Shown here in pieces: positions 26,640 through 37,768 of a stretch of 64,000 bases of DNA (position 1 is its first letter; every line of letters starts with the position of its first letter). Location: positions 32,191,885 through 32,255,884 of the forward strand of contig CM046842.1 in assembly GCA_025618425.1 (NCBI GenBank). The letters are read 5' to 3'. The notes under the pieces were generated by a model, which did no database searches, was not told the origin of the DNA, and worked only from the letters and a program-made list of their open reading frames with translations. The position numbers and the translations under genes were made by a program. The stretch is from Heliocidaris tuberculata. Lineage: Eukaryota > Echinodermata > Echinoidea > Camarodonta > Echinometridae.

Positions 26640-27313
26640 GTGCATGGAACCTTGTTATAATGAACACTGTTATAACAAACTCGTTATAACAAGGTAATTT
26701 TGCCAGTCCCACTTCTTTGTACTCTATTATTGATTTTTTAGCCCTGATATGTCAAGGTTTCAATGTAAAGAGGTAATTTCCTTGGTCCCAAGGGCCGGAA
26801 TTCACAAAGGTGGTTTCAGTTCAGACCATGGTTTATGCAGATTTTGTGGTACAAATACACTTGATTTAGTGCATACACTTAAAAAGATCCAATAATGAAC
26901 GCGTGGTTGGCAAAAGCAAAAAAAAAAAAAAAGCAAAAATTTACGCTAGTTGCCATGCTTCAGACCATGGTTTATGTAAATTAATTTAAATAAACCATGG
27001 TCTGAACCATGGCAACTAGTGTAAATTTAGCGCTTTTGCCAACCACGTGCGACCAACGCGCGTTCATTATTCGATCTTTTTAAGTGTATGCGCTAAATCA
27101 AGTGTATTTATACCACGCAATCTGCATAAACCATGGTCTGAACTGAAACCGCCTTTGTGAATTCCAGCCAAGGAGTTTGTTATAACAATATACACTGTAT
27201 CAGGGCTAAATAACAATAGAATACAAAGAAGTTGGACCAGCAAAATTACCTTGTTATAACAAGAGTTTGTTTAATATAACAGTACAGTGTTCTTTATAAC
27301 GAGGTTCAACTGT
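26640..27313. mobile_element. Second GTTATAAC-family MITE, split by a hairpin element
   Basis: Left part 26640-26789 and right part 27173-27313 together make one family member; the interruption is the 377 bp palindrome. Confidence 0.75.
26793..27169. mobile_element. 377-bp near-perfect palindromic element with AAG target duplication
   Basis: Ends GGCCGGAATTCACAAAGG and the complement of GGCTGGAATTCACAAAGG. The arms, about 185 bp each, stay inverted almost to the centre (near 26980), sharing CAGACCATGGTTTATG and TTTTAAGTGTATGC. Flanked by AAG at 26790-26792 and 27170-27172, which restores the host repeat when removed. Confidence 0.8.
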
Positions 27314-27416
27314 AGTGTGCATAGCGAGACCTTGTGGAGTTGACGATGTTCTCTGCTGAAAGCCAAAAGGGCGTTAAGTCTTCAAAAGTATGTGAGATAA
27401 CACTGTTGCTCTAATG

Positions 27417-27905
27417 TTAAAGTGATTGATTAACTTTGCCCAGGATTGAAAAAAAAAAATCACTGTTCCAGCTAATGCTGTAATCATAATTGCAAACCTT
27501 TAGGTCAGACAGGAATCGCCTGAGTTTTATAAGCTGATCGGTCGTTTATATATCAAGATATTTACGATTGAACATTGATGTCGGGATAGAGTACTACCGA
27601 ACCCTGAAAAACTCTTATGGTTGGCATACCTCGCTCTATCACAGAATACCGTACGGGCTGGAAACCCGCTCTGAAATCGCCAAGCACTGGAGTTTGGTTT
27701 CTGTGACTGCAGCGCAGCGAAGAAGCCGAGCGACTTGCGCTAGCGATCAATCACGATTTTCTCTTTTTTAGGATAGTAAACGGGTTCCATTTTCTCTCAT
27801 ACTTACACATATCCTTAATTATATATGTAGTTAGAGGATTGCACACAATTTACTTGCATTTGAGCTGATATCACAATTTTTCACAAAGTTAATCAATCCC
27901 TTTAA
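27417..27905. mobile_element. TTAA-flanked MITE (family F), second copy
   Basis: Same length and sequence as the PLK1 intron 5 copy, with ends AGTGATTGATTAACTTTG and CAAAGTTAATCAATCCCT between TTAA at 27417-27420 and 27902-27905. The frame inside it is duplicated with the element and is not a gene. Confidence 0.8.
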
Positions 27906-28100
27906 GTGGAGCATGTTTGCCAGATACACGAGAACACTCCAAACAATGTCAACATTTTCATTATTAACATGATTTTCATATCATTAGCATCATCATCACC
28001 ACTATTACCATCGTTGCAACATCAGTACCTCTTTCATCATCGTCACCATCGCCAATGGTGGGATTTTGATTTGCACATCCACACTGTGACTTATACCTGA

Positions 28101-28198
28101 TGACGTCATTTGAACAAACTGCGCATGTCCAGTACAAGAATCAAGAACGTGTCCACAAGGGTTTCACGTCCACCTCGATTCTAGGACATATGACGTCA
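28101..28198. promoter_or_regulatory. Two perfect CRE palindromes 90 bp apart
   Basis: TGACGTCA at 28101-28108 and 28191-28198. An inverted pair of GTCCACCT-containing blocks lies nearby (about 28167 and 28345), so the pair may sit in a repeat. No gene start is visible close by. Confidence 0.35.
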
Positions 28199-28263
28199 TC
28201 GGGTCTCAAAATGGATGAAATCGCTACGAGAATACTGCGTATAGCCTCAGCAGTGCCAGTTGG

Positions 28264-28308
28264 AGGATGGCGGCTGGGGGGGGGGGGGGGGGGGGGGTGG
28301 GGGGCCAT
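28264..28308 (+). repeat. Poly-G run
   Basis: More than 25 G with one interruption by T. Frames crossing it encode poly-Gly or poly-Pro artefacts. Confidence 0.9.
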
Positions 28309-28538
28309 GACGTAGTGAACATGTGTCGACTAAAATCGAAATAGGTTCTAACTAGGTGGACGGGATGAGTAGACGGCAAGTGTTTGGCACTGCTAGAGAA
28401 CGAGAACGGTGTCTCGTCCACATCAAAAAGTCCCTAATATCAAGCATCATCCTTGTCATCATTATCATCATTTTTCTTATCTTTATCACCCTCAATCACC
28501 ATCATCATCACCAACACTATTAACCATCATTATAACTA

Positions 28539-28712
28539 CAGGTAACTCTGCCTAAGTCAAATCTCTTGGGACCACAGAAATCTGTTCGACTTAGGCGAAA
28601 TTCGACTTAGAAGAGGTAAAAAACACGTGTTTTGCTCATTCTGTTCTGAAAAACTGCTTTGACTAAGGCGATTATTCGACTTATGGAAGGTCGACTTATG
28701 CAGAGTTAACTG
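28539..28712. mobile_element. TA-flanked MITE with CTTAGGCGA/CGACTTA motifs
   Basis: CAGGTAACTCTGCCTAAGTC to GACTTATGCAGAGTTAACTG, flanked by TA at 28537-28538 and 28713-28714. The ends are near-perfect inverted repeats of the pogo/Tigger type. It has inserted within the trinucleotide region. Confidence 0.75.
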
Positions 28713-28715
28713 TAT

Positions 28716-29395
28716 TATAATCATCACCACCATCATCAATATCACAACCACTAACGTCACTGCAACATCATTACCCTTATCAAGCATCATCACCACCATC
28801 GCCCATATCAACCATCAGCGTCATCATGTAAATTGTAATCATCAAAATCGTCATCACCATGACCAATCATCATCCTCATCCTCATCATTACTGTTTATCT
28901 TTATTATCATAAATCATCACCATCATCATCACCATCATCACTATCACAACCGTCATCACCATCACCATCATCATCACCATCACCATCATCATCACCATCA
29001 CCATCATCATCACCATCACTATCACAACCATCATCACCATCACCATCATCACCATCACCATCATCATCCTCATCATTACTGTTTATCTTTATGATCATCA
29101 ATCATCATCACCATCATCATCACCATCATCACTATCACAACCATCATCACCATCACCATCCTCATCCTCATTACTATTTATCTTTATCATCATCATCCTC
29201 ATCATTAACTGTTTATCTTTATCATCATCAATCATCGTCATCATCATCATCACTATCACAACCATCATCACCATCATCCTCATCATTACTGTCATATTTA
29301 TCGTCAATCATCATCACCATCATCACTATCACAACCATCATCATCATCACTGTGATCATTATCACCCACAATCATCACCACACCTGTGCAGATGC
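28716..29395 (+). repeat. (ATC)n/(CATCAC)n trinucleotide-rich tract
   Basis: About 680 bp of degenerate ATC and ACC trinucleotides with internal repeats of CTCATCATTACTGTTTATC. Frames on either strand (poly-His, or Met/Val/Asp rich) are composition artefacts. Confidence 0.9.
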
Positions 29396-29398
29396 CTA

Positions 29399-29423
29399 AA
29401 CGTCTCTTTTCGAAAGAGACGTT
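29399..29423. other. Perfect 11-bp stem hairpin
   Basis: AACGTCTCTTT, a TCG loop, and AAAGAGACGTT. It abuts the end of the ATC tract. Role unknown; too GC-poor and isolated to call a histone-type stem-loop. 29424-30200 is AT-rich with nothing recognised. Confidence 0.5.
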
Positions 29424-30200
29424 CGTCACTTTGTGAGTCTTGCGACAAATTAAAATCTTACATCTGTCTGCTCTGCGACCAACCTAGCAAACACACTTCC
29501 TCTCACTAACAAATCCTCCTAAGAACACCTTTAAAAAACTAAACTTGAAAGAACGAACAATTTACCAAACATGGAAGTCGTCAGATTTTAATGTCTCTTT
29601 TTACAAAAAAGTAAAAGAACCAAAAGTGGTTCATAGAAAAAGAAAAAAACACAATGCAATATTCACATCCTGATGTTTATGTACACAAAAAGGTATAAAA
29701 CAGGGAAAAGGTTATATACAGGTTTTGCATTTTGAACAGTCAATGTCACATTCTTATGAATGTCACAAAAGGTATCTTAGCGAAAACGAGTGGCGCGAAA
29801 AGATGTGTCCAGAACGCATACGGTGAAATTACTGGCAATAGTGGTGAATTTAAAGTTGTAATTTTTACATATGTTGTAATTTTTTGACAGTTCAGGTAAT
29901 ATTAAGTCTTATCAAGGTAATAAAGGTATTTTACCTGCTCTATGGCTCAAAAATAGATCTCTACCTTGATGCAATAAAATTACTATTTTCAACGATATGC
30001 ATTATTGCGTTCCAGACACGTCTTTTTGTTCCGCTACGTTTCGCAAAGCTCCCTAAGCTCAATCCAGTGTTAAAACATTTGGATTTAACAAGTACCTTGC
30101 TTTTTTGGTTTTATGATACAATAGACTTTTTCCAAATTGACGTTACATGTACACCTGTACCAGTTTGTTATCCCACAAAAACTCTTTTCCACTTTCAGAA

Positions 30201-30477
30201 TTAAAGGGACCGAAAAGTCGCCAATCGAGGTGTTTTCGAGCTTGGCCCGGGCTCGGGTAATATCCAGAAATCTCTGTACATCTTTGGTAAACGAGCACGC
30301 AATTGCAGTGATACGCATTCGACCGAAGAAAGACGAACTGAACAACCCAACTGACAAGCTACCCCACCCTCGACTGCAATTTCGTTCACTGCTCCAAGAT
30401 TGTTATGCACAGCCTTGCAATAGGGGCAAGCGAAGGAAATTGAACGTACATGCATATCGAGCGGTGGCTCCCTTTAA
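30201..30477. mobile_element. TTAA-flanked 277-bp element (family G)
   Basis: TTAA at 30201-30204 then AGGGACC; GGCTCCCT then TTAA at 30474-30477. Terminal matching is short (about 8 bp). Most of a 143-codon frame lies in this element, so I do not call it a gene. Confidence 0.5.
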
Positions 30478-30699
30478 GGAAAAACATTACAAGGGTATAC
30501 AAAACAAAGAGTTCTCCAGTATGACATTACACATCATGACAACAATGCCAATAGGATTTGCCATATAAAATTAGCAATTCTGACTTTTAAACAAAAAATC
30601 ATATTGTTCTTATTCTTTGTTCGATTTCTCTCTAATAAACATTCCATTATTTTTTCCAGTGAATTTTCTGCTTGCACCTAATCCAACATTTTCTAAAGA

Positions 30700-31222
30700 G
30701 AAAGTTGAGTTCTGCGCAGTCTTGCATAAAAGTTGCGTTTATAAACGCAAGTCAAAAAATTAAACGTAAGTCCCAAATACGCGATCCTGATTGGTTGAAA
30801 ATCAAGTTGCGTTTAATCGCAAGTCTATATGCAAGAGGGCCCTGGTGATTGGTGTGAAAGAAACTGTCTACAAGCACTGGGAAAGGTTGACAAATTAGTA
30901 CAGAGGAATTAGTGTATACTGTGGGATTTTGGAATCATCAGCAAAATCAAAACGATAAGAAACTGGCTCAATCTTGGTGAAAGTCACAAGCTTTAATTTG
31001 CACCACAGAAATTTGGGTATATGGGACTAATACTCCCACATGTGGCTTGAATGTTTGGTCAAACTCTTCAGCTAGTTTTTGTCATATTTCGAATATGGGG
31101 GCATTTGAAGAGCTATTCTTGTCAGGGGACATTTATACAATGATTATTCCAAACTGACATACCGGTAAAATGAAAGGAGAAATTTCACTAGTTATTCTTC
31201 ACCTTTCCCCAGAACTCAACCT
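30700..31222. mobile_element. Family B element with nested family A MITE
   Basis: Ends AAAGTTGAGTTCTG and CCAGAACTCAACCTT; interior GAAAGAAACTGTCTAC, GGGAAAGGTTGA and CATTTGAAGAGC match 44958-45322 and 41333-41720. Interrupted at 30715-30841. Confidence 0.75.
30715..30841. mobile_element. Family A MITE nested in family B, CTG duplication
   Basis: Flanked by CTG at 30712-30714 and 30842-30844; deleting it plus one CTG restores GAGTTCTGGTGATT of family B. Arms GCGTTTATAAACGC and TTAATCGCAAG, central CTGATTGGTTG. Confidence 0.82.
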
Positions 31223-31472
31223 TCTCTATAAAGAGTTAATACCCTTTATGTTAAAGTAGGATTAAAAAAATATGAAAAGACTGAAAGCTTCCCCTTTTTC
31301 AACCAAGGCAACATTGTCAAATGTACATTGTATTTGGGGGAATTTTTTTAATAATATTTCTCTTTTTGTTTACAATGTTGTGGCACACAGAGCCACAAAC
31401 AGTACTCTTTACCCCGGTCACACATAACACAATAAACCACCTCAAAACACGCGCCACGGCAAAATGAAGTGA

Positions 31473-31815
31473 CAACGGGAGGCGAGTTGGCTCGGCCGGT
31501 AAAGCGTGTGCCTGTCGAACCAAAGATCGTGGGTCTGAATCCACCCCAGGCAGACAACTGAAGCCAGAGTTGTGTGTTAACATACCCCTCTGCTTTTCAT
31601 AGACGCAGGCTATGTTCCAGTGGAAAACACTATGTTCCTAGGATAGGACGTTAAATGGAGGCCCAGTGTACGTTAAGAATACACTGCACTATTCGTAGAA
31701 GAGTAGGGTTAGACCCCGGTGTAGTGGTACACCTGCACGTCCCAATCAGTTTTAACCGGAAGGAGAGACCAGGCCCGGGGGTTACTGTGATTCAATGTGC
31801 TTTTCCTCTTCCAGG
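31473..31815 (+). repeat. tRNA-derived SINE
   Basis: The head (about 31477-31552) has A-box-like GTTGGCTCGGCCGGTAAAGC and B-box-like GGGTCTGAATCCACCC. The unrelated body with TAGGACGTTAAATGGAGG is typical of marine-invertebrate SINEs. It is no functional tRNA because the stems do not pair well. 31816-32300 shows nothing more. Confidence 0.65.
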
Positions 31816-32304
31816 AACAGGTGAGGCTAAATACATTGAAATAGTAACATATTTAAGCGCAGTGTGTTTCATGTTTCTTATAACACACAGATCAGTGAGT
31901 ATATGCTTACAAGCCTCCGTTCGCATAAATCTACTTTTCCCAAACCCTCAGTCACATTTTCACATAAAGCCTTACCGTAAGCTACAATTTTAGCTAAATT
32001 TTCATCTTTCACCCCATTATACACCCTGCAAGTGCCACATAGATTCCGTAAATGCCACAGAATAGCCACGCCCCATGCCGTATCACAAAAATGGCTTTAA
32101 TTTACAGGGTGCTTACAGTTGGGCTTTACATGAAAGTGTGACTGCAGCACCATTACACATGGAATGCTCTTTATTCTGGCCTAGCATTTTGAAGTGGTTT
32201 AAGGTGTCGATCTTGAACAAGTCTTTACAATTAAATTACAGATTTTAATATTTAGTACAAAGAGCTATACATCTGTACACTAAGCCCTGAGATGCATACA
32301 TGTG

Positions 32305-32478
32305 CAGTGGAACCTCGTTACAACAAACTCCCCGGGACCATCGAAATTACCTCTTTATATTGAAACCTTGTTACATCAGGGCTAATATACAATAGAATAC
32401 AAAGAAGTGGGACCAGCAAAATCACCTTGTTATAACGAGAGTTTGTTAAACAGTGTTCTTTATAACGAGGTTCCACTG
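32305..32478. mobile_element. pogo/Tigger-type MITE (GTTATAAC family)
   Basis: CAGTGGAACCTCGTTACAAC to ATAACGAGGTTCCACTG. The right end abuts TA and the left has TG. Same interior as 26461. Confidence 0.75.
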
Positions 32479-33089
32479 TATAAACATACATAAAGGTAAT
32501 ATGCCATACATAATGAAGATTATACTTAAACTTACACTCATTTTTTTTCTTTCCTTTAAATAAAGGGCTTGGAATAAACAGGGGTGGTATTCTGAAAACA
32601 ATGTCACCTATTATGTTAGTGACAGTATGTTACCCATGAACTAATGAATGCTCTTATTCCCATAGGCTTAATACGGGACCGCCTGGTTCCCGTTGTCAAT
32701 GGGTTAATTGCCATGGCACATCTTAGGAACAAGTCATTGGTGAATGTCTGCGTAAAGCTGGTTGCGTACATGTACAGTCAAATGAGAGATTCATTCGACG
32801 CCATTTTAATTGGTTATGACAATTACCATACTTTTCACATTTCACCAACATGATTAAATGACAAAGTTTTCAGAATATGGCCAATGGGTCTTTTAAATCA
32901 AAGGAAATCAAGTGGAACATAACGTGGCAGCATTCTTTATGTGTGTGTACATGTATGTGTGCATGTGTTAACAGTATGCAGGGGGATATAATATCTGAAA
33001 CCATGCAAGACGAATATCTTGGGTGCCCCCGGCATATGCTCCAGCGACAGCTTTATTTTTGTCAAAGATATAGGGCCAAGGTTGTGATA

Positions 33090-33165
33090 AGGTTTTAGAT
33101 TAGGATTAGGTTTAGGGTAAGGTTTAGGTTTAGAATTAGGTCCAGGGTTTAAGTTGGGAATTTGG
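33090..33165 (+). repeat. Degenerate telomere-like TTAGG/TTTAGGG repeat
   Basis: Successive TTAGGATTAGG, TTTAGGG, TAAGG, TTTAGG, TTAGG and CCAGGG units, about 75 bp. Degenerate, so either an old interstitial telomeric patch or a chance simple repeat. 32480-33089 shows nothing else. Confidence 0.6.
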
Positions 33166-33296
33166 TTAGCGTTGTAAGCTATTTTGTCCCATGCGTTACC
33201 AATCACATCTCATATTTTGATACATCTGATAACTGACACATTTGATGTCAATTTATGTTCACAATGCCACAGTACTTATTAACCCTTTTCAGGACA

Positions 33297-34087
33297 GGAA
33301 TCATTTAACCCTTTCAGGACTGGAATTATTTAAGGGGTAAATTGATCACATTTTGTTCTTCAAATTGGCAACATTAATATTTTTCGTTTAGTGCTACATG
33401 GTTCTAACAAAATGTAATGTCTTTGAAAACAATATAAATCATTAGAAACTTAGTCCAAAGTTGAAAAAATTGCCAATTTTGATTAAAAAAACAGTGATTT
33501 GGAACCTCTCAATGTGTTGCCAATTTGAGGATTTTGAAGCTTATTCTCCTTTTTACAATTCCTGGTATCAAACGCAATATGGTCATGCAACAAAAATGGA
33601 AACAATGTGTGTAGAAATGTTTGCTCTTTCTACCCATACATCTGGTATATTTTTTAGAGCTCTGAATCAAAAGTTATTGAGCCAAACCACAAAATGTGGT
33701 CAATTGTCTCGAAAGGGTCAAGGACTAAACTGATCACATTTTGTTATTCAAATTGGCAACAATCATATTTTTCTTTCAGTGCTACGTGGTTCTGATATGT
33801 AATGTTTCTGAAAACAATACAAATAGTCACAAACTTTGTTGAAAAGTTGAACAAATTGCCAATTTTGAAAAATACAAATGATTTGTGTTGCCAATTTAAG
33901 AATTTTAAAACTTGATCTCGTTTTAAAATTCCTGGCATCAAACGCAATACAGTCATGCAACAAAAATGGGCATGTGTGCAGAAATTGTTGCTCTTTCTAC
34001 TCGTGCATCTGGTATATGTTTTTAGAGCTCTGAATCACAAGTTATTGAGCCAAACCACAAAATGTGGTAAATTGTCTTGAAAAGGTT
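33297..34087. mobile_element. Two family C elements in direct tandem
   Basis: Copies at about 33297-33718 and 33719-34087, each with CACATTTTGTTNTTCAAATTGG and ending ACCACAAAATGTGG...GAAAAGG or GAAAGGG. A short extra copy of the left end (CCCTTTTCAGGACAGG) precedes the first. 34088-35020 has a poly-C run (34943) but no gene. Confidence 0.75.
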
Positions 34088-35027
34088 AAGGTATGGGACA
34101 CCAAACTACCAAATACCTTGGACTTGGTCATCATCTGAGCATGTGTCGTACGACCTTTGCTCGGAGAGAGTCAACAAACTACAAAATCCACTTGGGAATG
34201 TGCTTTCAACACACACCACAGCACAATGCATAAAAAACTCTGCACTAATCAAAAATCACTGCAAAGCAAACATTTATCTCACTGGGTGAAACTGAAAACA
34301 GTCATGATATCAAAAGTTAATTCTAGCCGGGACATCCCAGTAGACCGAGGGCCGATGAGACAGACAATGACAAGCTAGTGAACTCTCAGAGAAGCTGTCA
34401 TTAGTATTATTATTATTATTGTTAAGTATTTGGTGTCACCTGTGCCGGAAAGTCCAGGAGACTGACACGTCATGTCTTTCTCATGGGTTGTTGGTCTTTG
34501 TGGGCCTTCTGGCCATATTTTCTGAGGGTTAGCTACTTGGCTATAAAGAAATTTTCAGTCTCGTGTGCTGTAGCCATTCTACCTGCTCTCGGAAGCTAAA
34601 GAAGGGCCACTTTTTTAGTATTCCATTTTTTTCTAAAACTAGTTTTGAACTCACCAGAGCTTCATAACTCTCTGCTCACACATACATGTATCATTTTGGC
34701 TTCAAGCTTAACCCTTATTGTACTGAGGTATTTCAAGCTCTTCTCTGAGGGGCCTTGGAGGCCCCCTCCTTTTTTTTTCGACCACGACATGATCGATCGC
34801 TGCAAAAATTTGGTCATGTGACTCAGTACATGTAATTGTATGACCAATTTTTGTAAATCTTGGTGTCAAAAGATGCGCAAGGCTTGAAAGAAAAAAGTCA
34901 GAAAGTTGTGTTGTATGAAATTGACCAGTTCAAAAAGCACCACCCCCCCCCCCCCTCCCAGTACAGTAATTGTTAAATGGGCCTTCACCATAGGCCTATT
35001 TCCACTGACTGCTGCTGTCTCAGACCT

Positions 35028-35218
35028 GTCAACCCTGAAACCCAAGAAATAGGGACAAATAACAAGGCAGAGGCTGAAAATCAGGATATTTCTGAGTTTC
35101 CTATGCATTACCACAGACTTATTTTTGCAAAAATAGGGACACAGTGGTAGAAGTGGCTCTTTCTTCTACCAAAAATCGGGATTGTCCCTGTTAAATAGGG
35201 ACAGTTGGCAGGTATGTC
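35028..35218. mobile_element. Family H element (GCCAAC ends)
   Basis: From GACCTGTCAACCCTGAAACC to the complement of ACATACCTGCCAACTGTCCC, with CCCTATTTAACAGGGAC internally. Related ends occur at 37043-37235 and 42023-42645. Confidence 0.55.
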
Positions 35219-35689
35219 TCGTATAATGGCAGTTTTTTTATATAACAACGTACACTGTTAGTATTTCTGTATCTTATAACACAGAGATAAGTGAATAAGT
35301 GCAGGACCTTGGTTGCACGCATTTGTCATTCATTTACAAGTTTTAAAAAAACAACCATGGTTTATGTGACATACGGGAATGAGCCCTAATGATTTTCACA
35401 TCATCACATGAAAAAAGGGGGAAGTATATTTACATTATCATTTACAAGTATAAATATAACTAATTACAAAACCTTTTTTAAATAAATTTTTGAGGGGTAA
35501 ATATAACTAATAAGTAAGTTGATCAAAGGCAGCATTTTTACATTATTACTTAGAACGATCAAATATATTATAAATATGTTAACCATTCAAATATAAAACA
35601 ACACAAAAACAAATGCCCTTTATAAAAATATAAACCGAGCATGGCTCAATGAGCACACAAAAAGGCCAGATCGTAATTAGTAGATGGGA

Positions 35690-36320
35690 TAAATTCCCCC
35701 AATTTGTACGCACATGGCCACACGCACTTATCTTTTGGTGGATACGCTACTTGTTTAACCCTTTCAAGACAGGAATTATTTAAGGGCTCAATTGATCACA
35801 TTTTGTTCTTCAAATTGGCAACAAAAATATTTTTCTTTTAATACTATGTGGTTCTAATAAAGTGTTATGCCTTTGAAAACAACATATAAGATTAAAAACT
35901 TGATCGAAAAGTTGAAAAAGTTGCCAATTTAGACAAAAAACAATGATTTTGAACCTTTCAATGTGTTGCCAATTTAAGGATTATAAAGCTTATTCTCCTT
36001 TTTAAAATTCTTGGCATCAAACGCAATATGGCCATGCAACAAAATAGACACAGTGTGTGCAGAAATGTTTGCTCTTTCTACTCATGCATCTGGTATATTT
36101 TTTAGAGCTCTGAATCAAAAGTTATTGAGCCAAACCACAAAATGTGGACAATTGTCTCGAAAGGGTTAACAACTAAAATCACATTGGTGTGCGCATAACG
36201 GTACGCACTCAAGGTACGCACTCTTTGACAGCGTATAGAGGTCGTTTGTACTCGGTAAAAATGACCTTTATCTGCGCAGGCGCATCATGTAATTATGAAC
36301 TGGCTTATAAGACGCATGTA
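35690..36320. mobile_element. Family D repeat interrupted by family C
   Basis: Blocks CCCAATTTGTACGCACATGG and GGTGGATACGCTACTTGT before, and ACATTGGTGTGCGCAT, GACCTTTATCTGCGC, ACTGGCTTAT after, match 49445-50530. The inner element is at 35759-36165. Confidence 0.7.
35759..36165. mobile_element. Family C element with exact TTAA duplication
   Basis: CCCTTTCAAGAC to GTCTCGAAAGGG between TTAA at 35755-35758 and 36166-36169. Its removal restores the family D sequence. CCCTTT ends plus TTAA fit piggyBac-type non-autonomous elements. Confidence 0.82.
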
Positions 36321-37768
36321 AAATTCATTCTCCTGTGCTTGGTTGCAAAATGAACGGCATGTAAAATCTGTAAGTCTAAGTTACAAATATAAAAAGGGCT
36401 GAGTGGTGTATAAACAAGAGGTACTCTAAGTTATTCACACACCTCAAATTTACGTATAATGAATGTATTTCATCATTATTATTAAAACCCTACCTGAAAT
36501 GTTTCAGGGGCATTGATGCAAAAGTATATTACACAGAAGGGTTACAGCGGGAATGATCTGAGAAACTGCATAGCACGGAGATAACAGCCAGTCATCTCCC
36601 CTCAATCCCTCCTTTTCAAATGAATAACTTATTTGAATATCTTCTTGATATCATATACCCCTTGCTCTTCAATGCTCTTCTATGCTCTAAACACACTCCC
36701 TTTGCTCGGGCAGCAGTGATACAGCTGTTCTGATCTCCAACATCCCTCCCTGGAGCTACATGTATCACATATAACATGGCTCTTCCGATCAGTGCAGTTC
36801 ACCCCCACTGACTACATCACACTAGTCTGTACTGTGAATAGATATTTAGTGATCTTGTATTTCAATTGCTAAAATGGCTGCATGCGCATTGCTTTTCTAC
36901 TCTTCATCCTCCCTCCCTACATATCTAATAATGCTATTCTAATCTTCTTCCCTTCACTGACTGTAGGTCAACCCCACAGCTTACTTGCAAAAATGGCAGC
37001 CTGCACATAACTCTTCCATGCTTCATCTTCCCTCCCTCCTTGCATACCCGCCAACCTTCCCCAGCAAAAAAAAATTCTCTTGAGGTTAAATTTGGAATGC
37101 AGTGTATTGTGTACATGTATGCTCTTACATAGAAATTTTCATAAAAATGGGAGATTTAGCACTCAAAACATTACTCATCATTTGAAGGCTAATAAATAGA
37201 AACCATTCCTCCAAAATGGGAATGGTTGGCAGCTATATTTATGGAAGAGACCATTGCTCTTTCATTCTTCACCCTCCCTCCCTCCCTTCATGTAGAGATC
37301 ACTTCTGCCGAACGCATACAATAAACGGACTGTTCCTGCAGTACGTTAAACCATAGCTAGCTGAGAGAGATAGTTGTGACACATGTATCAGGTCAGGTTC
37401 AAAGGTCAATTCATGGAACTCAGAGTAGTTCCCTCATGATCATCATCAAACTATCATATCTACACTCGAACAAAATTTTGTATGGTGACAACTTTTGTTC
37501 ATATATTATTATCGTATAATACTGATGATTCCGGTAAAAGTTGAATTTGAAACTTGTATTCTATTCACCCTAAATTAGGAGATGAAACATATTTGGAATA
37601 GATAATATAATGCACAGGTAGAATATTACGGAGGGAACTACTGATGCTGCATGATCCAACCGAACAAGCTTCTGCGAATGTCTACCTTTCTCTCTCTCTC
37701 TCAATCTCTCTCTCTCTCTCTCTGTCTCTCTCTTTCTCTCAACTATCAATAGTGCAAACGGTCTTTTT
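36321..37768. other. USP44 3' flank, no gene seen
   Basis: Contains repeated short blocks such as CTCTTC and CATCCTCCCTCC, and a family H-like element at about 37043-37235 (ACCCGCCAACCTTCC to GGTTGGCAGC). A USP44 poly(A) signal could not be placed confidently. Confidence 0.5.
37690..37740 (+). repeat. (CT)n tract
   Basis: About 50 bp of CTCTCT 29 bases beyond the USP44 stop, so it lies in the probable 3' UTR as a (GA)n purine tract of the mRNA. Confidence 0.85.

Noticed and set aside
28888..29399. Poly-His and Met/Val/Asp-rich frames
   Set aside because: Composition of the ATC/CAC trinucleotide tract.
30137..30568. 143-codon frame between PLK1 and USP44
   Set aside because: Mostly within a TTAA-flanked element, no recognisable domain, no splice or codon-use support.
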